Positions 14,780 to 20,179 of a stretch of 26,491 nucleotides of DNA are shown one piece after another. Where the stretch lies: positions 1-26,491 of IMG/VR virus record IMGVR_UViG_3300043331_001349. One strand, 5' to 3'. The position numbers were made by a program, and so were the translations under genes. How positions within the stretch are numbered: the stretch's first letter is position 1; each line of letters opens with the position of its first letter. Under the pieces are notes generated by a model. The model searched no databases, was not told where the DNA came from, and was given only the letters and a program-made list of their open reading frames with translations. Source of the stretch: a virus.

Positions 14780-15389
14780 CGAACTCGCCTTTCTCGATGG
14801 GCGGGAGCAGGTTCTGTTTCGTCACCGTCGCTCCCGCGAATTGCGGACGCAGGTTGTGGTTCGCCTCGCGCGGAGGCGGCGGCCCGTAGCGCTCTGGGTC
14901 GATGATCTCGAGCATGCGGAGCGCGAGCTTCGGATCGCTCACGGCGTGAGTGCGCACGACCTTGAGCAAGGCGCGCTCGGCAATCACCGTTGCGCGCTGC
15001 AGTGCTTCGAGGAACGACCGATAGGGCTCGGTACCCTTCTCAGCTTCCTTCGTCCACCGCTGAATGGTCGAAGGGCTCACCGCGAGTCCGGCGAGCGCTC
15101 GCCGCGGAGTGAGTCCCTCGGTGACCCAAACGACGACTCGCTCAGCGAGCGGTAGCGTCAGCTTGCGTGCTTCGCTGCCCGGTGCGCCGTGCTCTACCCA
15201 ACCCGCGCGCAGTGCTTCCAGGAGCTCGACCAGCGCGTCGCCGGAGTCGGTAGGGACTCCGAGGCCCTCGGCGCTCTTGCTCGCGTCAGAGGCGGCAGCT
15301 TGCCGCTCCGCGAGGCGCGCAGCGCGGTCAGCCTCGGTGACGCGCTTGCGGGGCACTGGCCAGCTCGGTGGGAGCGGCCAGGGGTACAC
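14760..15389 (-). CDS. Probable terminase small subunit (HTH DNA-binding)
   Basis: 209 residues from GTG 15389, overlapping the HNH gene by 62 bases; a GTG at 15356 is an alternative start. A helix-turn-helix lies about residues 91-114 (GLTPRRALAGLAVSPSTIQR), followed by a helical region (EPYRSFLEALQRATVIAERA) and then DPKLALRMLEIIDPERYGPP, a pattern common in small terminase or phBC6A51-type phage HTH proteins, where the C-terminal part follows the DNA-binding domain. Small terminases recognise the packaging site and pass it to the large subunit. Here eight genes separate it from the large subunit, which is unusual but not unique. It could instead be a regulator. Confidence 0.62.
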   Translation of the reverse strand: MYPWPLPPSWPVPRKRVTEADRAARLAERQAAASDASKSAEGLGVPTDSGDALVELLEALRAGWVEHGAPGSEARKLTLPLAERVVVWVTEGLTPRRALAGLAVSPSTIQRWTKEAEKGTEPYRSFLEALQRATVIAERALLKVVRTHAVSDPKLALRMLEIIDPERYGPPPPREANHNLRPQFAGATVTKQNLLPPIEKGEFDEDSAS

Positions 15390-15933
15390 GGGCGAGCGAG
15401 ACGTATTGGCGTACGGTGTTCGGCTTCAGCGCGAGTCGGCTGGCGACTTCATCGTGAGAGCGACCGGCGCAGACGAGAAGGACGGCAAAACGATGAGCGG
15501 CGGCGAGAGACGCGACACGCTCGACGGTGATTGGACGGCCGGGCTTGCTGTGCAGATACTTCTTACCACGGGGGCGCCCGGTGTTGCCCGGCTTCCGTCC
15601 GACGCTGCGGCCCTTGAGTCGCATGTCGCGCATGTTGTCCTCGTGCGTGCCGAGGTACAGGTGCTCGGGATTCACGCACGGCGGGTTGTCGCACTTGTGC
15701 AGGACGAACATGCCGGTCGGAATCGGACCGAATGCACGCTCGTACGCAACTCGGTGTGCGCGTTCCTTCTTCGCGCCGACGCGAACCTTCCCGTAACCCT
15801 TCGGAGTGCGGTAGCCGGGCCACTCCTCGCAGGGGGTCTGCAGATTTCTAAATAGGGGCCCCGGCAAACCCCCTCCCCGGGGGTCGGAAGGGGAAGTGGG
15901 GGTGTGGGGCGGGGTGGGCCGGTGTGCGCTCAT
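15328..15933 (-). CDS. HNH endonuclease with C-terminal HTH
   Basis: 201 residues from ATG 15933; a further ATG at 15969 lies at the predicted transcription start of the promoter just upstream, so it is less likely. The first 30 residues are Pro/Ser-rich and encoded by a G/C-run region. The HNH_3-type domain follows: GYGKVRVGAKKERAHRVAYE (47-66), then VLHKCDNPPCVNPEHLYLGT (77-96) and the Asn-rich HEDNMRDM. The catalytic site is H79 with C81, C86, N88 and H91 forming the metal site. The C-terminal part (about 140-181) is a helix-turn-helix (RSHDEVASRLALKPNTVRQY). HNH genes next to terminases can assist DNA packaging; homing is the alternative. It is the first gene of the late block. Confidence 0.78.
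   Translation of the reverse strand: MSAHRPTPPHTPTSPSDPRGGGLPGPLFRNLQTPCEEWPGYRTPKGYGKVRVGAKKERAHRVAYERAFGPIPTGMFVLHKCDNPPCVNPEHLYLGTHEDNMRDMRLKGRSVGRKPGNTGRPRGKKYLHSKPGRPITVERVASLAAAHRFAVLLVCAGRSHDEVASRLALKPNTVRQYVSLARVPLAAPTELASAPQARHRG
15890..15918 (+). other. G-quadruplex-capable G-run cluster
   Basis: Five G runs lie close together on the plus strand: GGGG at 15890, GGGGG at 15898, GGGG at 15906, GGGG at 15911 and GGG at 15916, with loops of 1-4 bases. This fits the classic quadruplex rule. The plus strand is the template for the late genes, and the cluster is about 50 bases downstream of the predicted transcription start, inside the 5' end of the HNH gene. Confidence 0.6.
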
Positions 15934-16040
15934 GTAGGTAACTCGAGTCGGTCGGCCGGAACTGAACACCGAACACTGTACGCGCGGCCACTGAACATGG
16001 CAAGTGTCCCGTATTCTCGGGACGCAATCGCTGGATTCAT
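15930..16040 (-). CDS. Possible leader ORF of 36 codons (low confidence)
   Basis: ATG 16040 opens 36 codons ending in a TGA that overlaps the ATG of the HNH gene (ACATGAGCG), the same coupling seen between real genes here. The product (starting MNPAIASREYGTLAM) has no recognisable motif, and no clear Shine-Dalgarno site precedes it. It also overlaps the predicted promoter, so a transcript from that promoter would lack its start. It may be a chance frame. Confidence 0.25.
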   Translation of the reverse strand: MNPAIASREYGTLAMFSGRAYSVRCSVPADRLELPT

Positions 16041-16126
16041 CAATGGTTTCAAGGGTTGGCTTTAGCTAGGCCAGCCGGCGCTCGGTGGTTACCATCACGG
16101 ATGTTCAGTGGAGTCGCATGTTCATG
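15961..16126. promoter_or_regulatory. Cluster of TGTTCAG boxes (candidate operators)
   Basis: TGTTCAGT or its complement ACTGAACA occurs at 15961-15968, 15990-15997 and 16102-16109. Two related boxes are at 15970-15976 (TGTTCGG-like) and 16117-16126 (CATGTTCATG, partly palindromic). CACTGAACAT (15989-15998) and ATGTTCAGTG (16101-16110) form a perfect 10-bp inverted pair about 100 bases apart. The boxes at 15961 and 15990 lie over the start point and spacer of the predicted promoter, so a regulator bound there could repress or activate it. Which protein binds is unknown; the excisionase-like or Fis-like proteins in this window are candidates. Confidence 0.5.
15975..16003 (-). promoter_or_regulatory. 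Sigma70-like promoter for the late (packaging/structural) block
   Basis: On the minus strand TTGCCA (15998-16003) and TACAGT (15975-15980) are separated by exactly 17 bases. That is five of six matches to the -35 and four of six to the -10 consensus. Transcription would begin near 15968 and run through the HNH, terminase and structural genes. It is the only convincing promoter I found, and the only long gap in the gene chain. TGTTCAG boxes overlap the spacer and start region. Confidence 0.5.
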
Positions 16127-16167
16127 CATCACTAGTAGGCCCGGTGGCCCGAAGTCCGGTGGAAACG

Positions 16168-16202
16168 TCCGGTGCGCCCTAAAGGGCGGGCGCACCACCG
16201 GA
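16168..16202. repeat. GC-rich inverted repeat within the iteron region
   Basis: GGTGCGCCC (16171-16179) and GGGCGCACC (16188-16196) form a perfect 9-bp stem with an 8-base loop, flanked by inverted iteron halves (TCC on the left, CCGGA on the right after a short bulge). An internal GCCC-TAAA-GGGC hairpin is an alternative fold. No T run follows on either strand, so it is not a good intrinsic terminator; a cruciform at an origin or a protein site is more likely. Confidence 0.5.
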
Positions 16203-16228
16203 CAAGGTTTCCACGAGCCACCGGACAA

Positions 16229-16327
16229 TCACCGGATAGTGATTTGGCCGATCCGGACTTCCACCGGACCACCGGAGATCTTGTTTTCGGCTTCACCGGA
16301 CGTTTCACCGGAGTAACAACGCATCAT
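16229..16327 (-). CDS. Possible 32-codon ORF encoded by the iterons (low confidence)
   Basis: Directly after the helicase stop, AGGAG (16333-16337, overlapping the TAG) lies five bases before ATG 16327. This is one of the best ribosome sites in the window. The frame runs 32 codons to a TGA at 16229. The product, starting MMRCYSGETSGEAENK, is made largely of Ser-Gly-Glu/Gly units because the iteron TCCGGTG reads as Ser-Gly. It may be a leader peptide or a fortuitous frame. No domain is seen. Confidence 0.35.
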   Translation of the reverse strand: MMRCYSGETSGEAENKISGGPVEVRIGQITIR

Positions 16328-16335
16328 TCCAGCTC

Positions 16336-17886
16336 CTAGACGTCATCTCCGGTGAAACTCGTGGTCGGCTGGTACCGTTTTGCCTTCCCAACGGTCTCAA
16401 TCCACACATCTTTTGCACTCACAAGAGAATTCAGAGCTGCTCGGTACAGCTGCCGGTTGTCCTTCCCGATGCGCGCCGTTCTCTCGAGCATGTCGGAGGA
16501 GATTCCGGGCGTGTCCCGGATGATGGCGAGCACCCGAGAAGCCATCTCGACCATCGGATCGATCTTGACAACGACCGGCTTTTGCTCATCGACGGCCACG
16601 ACCGCGAGCCCGCGACGCAGGCTCCCGCACTCCGACCGAATCCGCTTGACATCTGTAATTGAAGCAATCTCTGCAGGTATCTCCTCCACAGGAACAGACG
16701 GATCGATAGCATTCAAGAGGAATGGCTCGACGGTATCACCGGTAAAGCGCGCCTTCTTGTGTCGCACCTGCACGGGGTCGTGCATAGTGCTGCCGAGCTT
16801 CTCGAGCTCGAACACGGACTCGGCGCCGTCGAAGATGGCCGTCGAACCACGAATGCCGGAGCCGCTGACTTCGCCCACGTCGTTCTTGCTCGGCTTCCTA
16901 CCGTGGTGGATGACGAGCACGGTGCAGCCCGTACGCATCGAGATCTGCGAGAGCTTGTCGAGCCACGTGCGAATCTCCGAGCTGTTCTCGTCGACAGTCG
17001 GAAATGCGCCGCGGAGAGCGTCGATGATGCACAACTTCCGACCGACGCAGAGCTTCTCGAGCTCGCGCAGTGAGCCCGGAGCGTCGAGATACGGCTTGGT
17101 CGTGTTCGCTACCACGTCAAGGTTGTCCCAGAGTTCACCCCACACGTGCATCGCGAGCGCGAGCCGCTGGTAGCGCAGGACGGTCAGGTGCGCACCCTGG
17201 TCGTAGTCGACGTGGACGACGCGCCCCTGAGAGGCCTCGAATCTGTTCCAGACGAGCCCGATGCCCGTGGCGATGGTCGCAGCCATGGCCTGCACCGAGA
17301 GCGTCTTGCGGCTGAAGCCGAGGCCAGCAACGAGCGTGTAGGGACCCGGGCCGATGCCGAGCGCCTCGACGAGGAACTCACGGTCCGGCAATCGCTGAGC
17401 AAGAGACGCGCCGGTGAGCACCTCGAATCGCTTCCCCGCCCGGTCGGCGACGACACGCTCGAGTTTCTCGCCGACCTTGCCGAGCCACGCATCCACGTCC
17501 GGGATACGACCTGAACGGGCTTCGATTGCCAGCGCTGTGAGTTGCTCCTCGGCGCGCCTCAACCGCGCGAGGTTGTGGACGATGCGCGCCGAGGCCTCCG
17601 GGTCGCCCGCGAGGCCAGCGAGATTGCCGATGTACGTCGTGCCACCGACGCGCTCGAGTAAACCGTGGGAGCGGAGACGCGCAACGAGTGAGCGAACATC
17701 GAGAGCGCCCTCCGCACGGAGCGCGACTACGTGCTCCCACAGGACGCGATTCGAGTCGAAGTAGAAGTCCGGCGGAGAAACGATGGCCGCGCTGATATCG
17801 ACCGTTTCTGGCTCATGCAGCGCGGCCGATAGGACGACGCTCTCGGCGTCCTCGTCACATGGGAACGGGGGCCGCTGTTCCGGCAT
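16336..17886 (-). CDS. Replicative helicase, DnaB N-domain plus RepA/RecA-like ATPase
   Basis: 516 residues from ATG 17886. Residues about 10-115 match a DnaB-type N-terminal domain (DEDAESVVLSAALHEPE opening, then LWEHVVALRAEGALDVRSLV and GGTTYIGNLAGL). The RecA-like core has P-loop GLGFSRKT at 188-195, where the usual Gly before Lys-Thr is replaced by Arg; VVHVDYDQG at 223-231; Walker B LCIIDAL at 285-291; and a sensor-like VIHHGRKP at 325-332. The core resembles RepA/AAA_25-type helicases more than canonical DnaB. The C-terminal 100 residues look winged-helix (RVLAIIRDTPGISSDMLERT). It probably unwinds the phage origin; an iteron cluster lies just past its stop. Its start lacks a strong Shine-Dalgarno site. 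Confidence 0.85.
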   Translation of the reverse strand: MPEQRPPFPCDEDAESVVLSAALHEPETVDISAAIVSPPDFYFDSNRVLWEHVVALRAEGALDVRSLVARLRSHGLLERVGGTTYIGNLAGLAGDPEASARIVHNLARLRRAEEQLTALAIEARSGRIPDVDAWLGKVGEKLERVVADRAGKRFEVLTGASLAQRLPDREFLVEALGIGPGPYTLVAGLGFSRKTLSVQAMAATIATGIGLVWNRFEASQGRVVHVDYDQGAHLTVLRYQRLALAMHVWGELWDNLDVVANTTKPYLDAPGSLRELEKLCVGRKLCIIDALRGAFPTVDENSSEIRTWLDKLSQISMRTGCTVLVIHHGRKPSKNDVGEVSGSGIRGSTAIFDGAESVFELEKLGSTMHDPVQVRHKKARFTGDTVEPFLLNAIDPSVPVEEIPAEIASITDVKRIRSECGSLRRGLAVVAVDEQKPVVVKIDPMVEMASRVLAIIRDTPGISSDMLERTARIGKDNRQLYRAALNSLVSAKDVWIETVGKAKRYQPTTSFTGDDV

Positions 17887-17910
17887 CGTGAGGCGAGTCG
17901 ATGCGGCCCA

Positions 17911-18195
17911 TCAGTTCGCCTTCGCAGTCGGTAGTGGTTCTTCTGGCCGGTCGTGAATCACCGCGACGTCGGCGATGCTCCTTCCTTGAGCGTTGTTCAA
18001 CATGTCGACGAAGATGCGCATAACGCCGACCGGACTACCCGACCGCTGTATAACTGCGCTCATGAGAGCGGCCGCTACACCAACGACCACTGTATCTGTG
18101 CAGCATCCACCGACGTCTTCCGGGATCTGGTCGACTGCGGCACGCGCTGCCTTCGTGGACAGATCCATCAACTCTTCAGGTGTAAGGTGTTTCAT
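17911..18195 (-). CDS. Small hypothetical protein upstream of the replicative helicase
   Basis: 94 residues from ATG 18195, overlapping the previous stop (ATGA). It has an N-terminal helix (MKHLTPEELMDLSTKAARAA), two adjacent cysteines (GGCCTD, 43-48), a hydrophobic segment (TVVVGVAAALMSAVIQ), then VMRIFVDMLNNAQGRSIADV and a Pro-rich tail. The hydrophobic stretch is short and followed by charged residues, so a soluble helical protein is more likely than a membrane one. No family is recognised. A gap of 24 bases separates it from the helicase. Confidence 0.72.
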   Translation of the reverse strand: MKHLTPEELMDLSTKAARAAVDQIPEDVGGCCTDTVVVGVAAALMSAVIQRSGSPVGVMRIFVDMLNNAQGRSIADVAVIHDRPEEPLPTAKAN

Positions 18196-18395
18196 GATTG
18201 TTCCTTCCCGAGGGTCGCCGCGTAAGCGCGCTCCCATCTGCGTTTCTCAAGCTTCGTGTTCGTGTGAGCCATGTGCTCGGCGAATAGGCGCTCCTCGAGC
18301 ACTGAGCAGCGCATGCACTCGTGCGTATGTTGCCTCGGTCGGCGCATGCACAGCCCGAGAGTGAGCAGCAGGGCGAACAGCAGGAACGGGTTCAT
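18192..18395 (-). CDS. Small membrane-anchored protein
   Basis: 67 residues from ATG 18395, overlapping the methyltransferase stop (TGATG). It begins with a clear transmembrane or signal-anchor stretch (PFLLFALLLTLGLCM, 3-17), then a basic stop-transfer region (RRPRQHTHE), CMRC at 27-30, and a charged helical tail (EKRRWERAYAATLGKEQ). The GLC at 14-16 is not a good lipobox because the residue before Cys is Leu. Topology is probably a single anchor with the helix in the cytoplasm by the positive-inside rule. Role unknown. Confidence 0.72.
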   Translation of the reverse strand: MNPFLLFALLLTLGLCMRRPRQHTHECMRCSVLEERLFAEHMAHTNTKLEKRRWERAYAATLGKEQS

Positions 18396-19285
18396 CAGAA
18401 CAGCTCCTGCGTGACCGCCGGGAACAGCGACTGCTGCCTGTTCGCGTTCTCGAGGTTGCGTGTCGCCTGCTCCCAGTACGAGCGCTTGAGCTCGCAGATG
18501 ACGGCGCGGCGGCCCATCTTCAGCGCGCACACGCCAGTGCTCCCGATGCCGCCGAACGGGTCGAGCACGTTGTCACCCGGATTCGACCAGAGCTCGACGC
18601 ATCGCTCAATCACCTGCGTTTGCAGCGGGCAGAGGTGCGCCTCATCTTCGTCTTCGCGCGCGCTCTTGCCCTGCAGTGTTCGCGACTGATCGATATCCAT
18701 CCAGACGGGTGACGCCACCTGCTGCCACTTATGCACCGGGTACTCTTCCTCGGTGTGCGAGACCGGCTCGGGATTCTCGCCTGGCTTCCTGAACGCGACG
18801 AGGTAGTCGGCGATGCCGCACCGACTCATCGTCGAGTCCTTCTTCAGCTGCTTCCAGAGCAGCCCGAGCGCCTTCGTGCGCTGCATCGCCGTGACTGGGT
18901 CTTTCCAGATGGCCGTCTCGGAGTGGAAGATCCAACCGCCGTCCACCATCGCGCGCACCACTTCACCGCGGAAGTCGTGCAGCCCAATGAAGCCGTCGCG
19001 CGTCTTCGACGACGGGAGGATCATGCAGTGGATGGCCGCGATGCGCCCCGGGATGGTGACGCGCTTGAGCTCGGCCACCCAGAATGCGAATTGCTCGAAG
19101 AACTCCGCGTGCGAGCGGCAGTTTCCGAAGTCGCGGTCACTTGCCGAGTACGTGAATAGCGACGCGAACGGGATGCTCGTCACCGTGAGGTGTACCGAGC
19201 TCGACGGCATCGACCGCATAAGCTCTACGCAGTCACCCTGCGCCGCCGCCCACCCGTTGCCCTCCTTGTAGTCGAGGACCTTCAC
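18395..19285 (-). CDS. DNA methyltransferase (beta-class amino-methyltransferase)
   Basis: 296 residues from GTG 19285, overlapping the previous stop (GTGA). Motif order is catalytic first: SIPF at 37-40 (the D/N/S-P-P-Y/F motif with Ile in second place), HLCPLQ at 217-222, then the S-adenosylmethionine motif LDPFGGIGSTG at 241-251. This order is typical of beta-class N6-adenine or N4-cytosine methylases. The S-x-P-F form favours N4-cytosine but does not prove it. Phages carry such orphan methylases to mask their DNA from host restriction or to regulate packaging. No partner nuclease is adjacent. The SNF2-like helicase lies three genes upstream. Confidence 0.85.
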   Translation of the reverse strand: MKVLDYKEGNGWAAAQGDCVELMRSMPSSSVHLTVTSIPFASLFTYSASDRDFGNCRSHAEFFEQFAFWVAELKRVTIPGRIAAIHCMILPSSKTRDGFIGLHDFRGEVVRAMVDGGWIFHSETAIWKDPVTAMQRTKALGLLWKQLKKDSTMSRCGIADYLVAFRKPGENPEPVSHTEEEYPVHKWQQVASPVWMDIDQSRTLQGKSAREDEDEAHLCPLQTQVIERCVELWSNPGDNVLDPFGGIGSTGVCALKMGRRAVICELKRSYWEQATRNLENANRQQSLFPAVTQELF

Positions 19286-19641
19286 GGCGTCACCACCTTC
19301 AGATTCTCAGCCTCGGCCCTACGCATGCAGTCGCGCGTGCCGACGCTCTCGCTGTCCGGGAAAGCTGCAACCGTCACGTCGGCGCCATCCTTCGCGAAGG
19401 CGCGCGCGACTTTGACCATCACGCCGTTGCGCTGCATCCCGGCAGCGCGACCAGCTCCGAGCCACGGAGCCTGACCAACCAACGCCGTGATGCTGTGTGT
19501 GTTCGCCCACGTGCGCGCCTCGGCATCGACGCCACGAGCGCACCCGACGATGACGATGTCTGGCTTGAGCTTGTCGAGGTAGCTGAACACCTCGCCTGCG
19601 CGTGTCGGCCTGCGGGTGCCAGTAACTAGAACGACTTTCAT
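19282..19641 (-). CDS. SLOG-domain (DUF2493-like) nucleotide-binding protein
   Basis: 119 residues from ATG 19641, overlapping the stop of a 15-codon ORF (ATGA), with AAGGAG about 11 bases upstream. It has the hallmark start VVLVTGTRRPTRAG (3-16) and the Rossmann-like IVIVGCARGVDAEARTWA (29-46), with the G-x-A-R-G-x-D phosphate-binding turn, then AAFPDSESVGTRDCMRRAE (92-110). SLOG proteins of this type bind nucleotides or nucleotide-derived signals. In phages they are common but their substrate is not known. Sits between the exonuclease and the methyltransferase. Confidence 0.75.
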   Translation of the reverse strand: MKVVLVTGTRRPTRAGEVFSYLDKLKPDIVIVGCARGVDAEARTWANTHSITALVGQAPWLGAGRAAGMQRNGVMVKVARAFAKDGADVTVAAFPDSESVGTRDCMRRAEAENLKVVTP

Positions 19642-19685
19642 AGGCCGCGCTCCTTGAACAGCTCCGTTCTCGTCGGCTTGTTCAT
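19638..19685 (-). CDS. 15-codon bridging ORF between exonuclease and SLOG genes
   Basis: ATG 19685 overlaps the exonuclease stop (ATGA), and its own TGA at 19638-19640 overlaps the ATG of the SLOG gene (ATGA). The peptide MNKPTRTELFKERGL contains the codons that form AAGGAG, the Shine-Dalgarno site of the SLOG gene. It is too short for a folded product. It may be a translational-coupling device that carries ribosomes across the spacer. Confidence 0.4.
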   Translation of the reverse strand: MNKPTRTELFKERGL

Positions 19686-20179
19686 CGCTTCACCCGCTGC
19701 ATCAGCCACTCGTGCCGCGCCTTGATGTTCCGCGCGTCGTCGAGCGCATTGTGCGCCGTGCCGACAATGGGAACTGCTGCTTTCATCTCATCGGCGAGCC
19801 CCAGTCGCTTCGCTTCCTGGATGAGGTCCCTGCAGAACATCGGAAAGCCCTTGGGCAGATCTACCATCGCGCCGAAGAGCTGACAGAAGAGCACCCAATC
19901 GTAGTCGGCGTAGTAGCCCCAGAACTCCGGAGATGGGTCGGAGCCGACCAAGATCTTGATGGCGCGCGCAACGTTCTCGCGCGAGGTCCTGACGTTTTGA
20001 GCGTGTATGTGTGGTAGGACATTCGCCCGCACCCAATCGTTCGCGTGCGCTGTCGACCATCCGTCTGCGAGCGTCCGGTACAACTCTCGGTCGTCCTCCG
20101 CCACGATCGCAATCGAGATGAGCTCGATCGGGTGCTCGTGCCCGCGCTCGTTGAATTCCGTGTCGATGTAGTACTTCAT
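19682..20179 (-). CDS. RNase T-like 3'-5' exoribonuclease (Rv2179c-like)
   Basis: 165 residues; ATG 20179 overlaps the helicase stop (ATGA), and a frame starting ten codons earlier is less likely. DEDD-type exonuclease motifs are all present: MKYYIDTEFNE with D6 and E8, then YYADYDWVLFCQLFG with D92/D94, and TAHNALDDAR with H143, D147 and D148. The IELISIAIVAED strand after motif I and NVLPHI are typical of the small Rv2179c-like family, which acts as a 3'-5' RNase on single-stranded RNA overhangs. In a phage it could help degrade host or tRNA transcripts or process its own. Linked by ATGA to a 15-codon ORF and the SLOG gene. Confidence 0.82.
   Translation of the reverse strand: MKYYIDTEFNERGHEHPIELISIAIVAEDDRELYRTLADGWSTAHANDWVRANVLPHIHAQNVRTSRENVARAIKILVGSDPSPEFWGYYADYDWVLFCQLFGAMVDLPKGFPMFCRDLIQEAKRLGLADEMKAAVPIVGTAHNALDDARNIKARHEWLMQRVKR

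Larger units (their letters stand above)
16141..16354. repeat. CACCGGA/TCCGGTG iteron cluster (candidate replication origin)
   Basis: Ten perfect copies of a 7-mer occur within about 200 bases. CACCGGA reads on the plus strand at 16196, 16219, 16230, 16262, 16270, 16294 and 16306; the complement TCCGGTG is at 16155, 16168 and 16348 (the last inside the helicase gene). A one-mismatch copy is at 16140. Most spacings (23, 11, 32, 24, 12) are near multiples of a helical turn. The flanking 13-mers GAAACGTCCGGTG (16162-16174) and CACCGGACGTTTC (16294-16306) are perfect inverted copies. The position just downstream of the replicative helicase gene makes this a likely iteron origin. A cluster of regulator sites is the alternative. 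Confidence 0.65.

Noticed and set aside
16053-16229. A further TTG-started frame (about 58 codons) after the 32-codon ORF
   Set aside because: It only begins through a TGATTG junction, has no ribosome site, and gives a Pro/Arg/His-rich product across the inverted repeats and operator boxes.
16056-16316. An 86-codon plus-strand frame in the intergenic region
   Set aside because: It reads through the iterons and inverted repeat, has no ribosome site, and would be the only plus-strand gene.
16141-16354. CRISPR-like array
   Set aside because: The repeats are only 7 bp, occur in both orientations and have irregular short spacing, so they are iterons and not CRISPR repeats.
17855-17911. An 18-codon frame starting at the stop before the replicative helicase (TGATG)
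   Set aside because: It overlaps the helicase start by about 30 bases in another frame and ends inside it, so unlike the 15-codon bridging ORF it does not lead into the next start.
18336-18395. Lipoprotein signal in the 67-residue membrane protein
   Set aside because: The residue before the Cys is Leu (GLC), which does not fit a lipobox; a simple membrane anchor is more likely.
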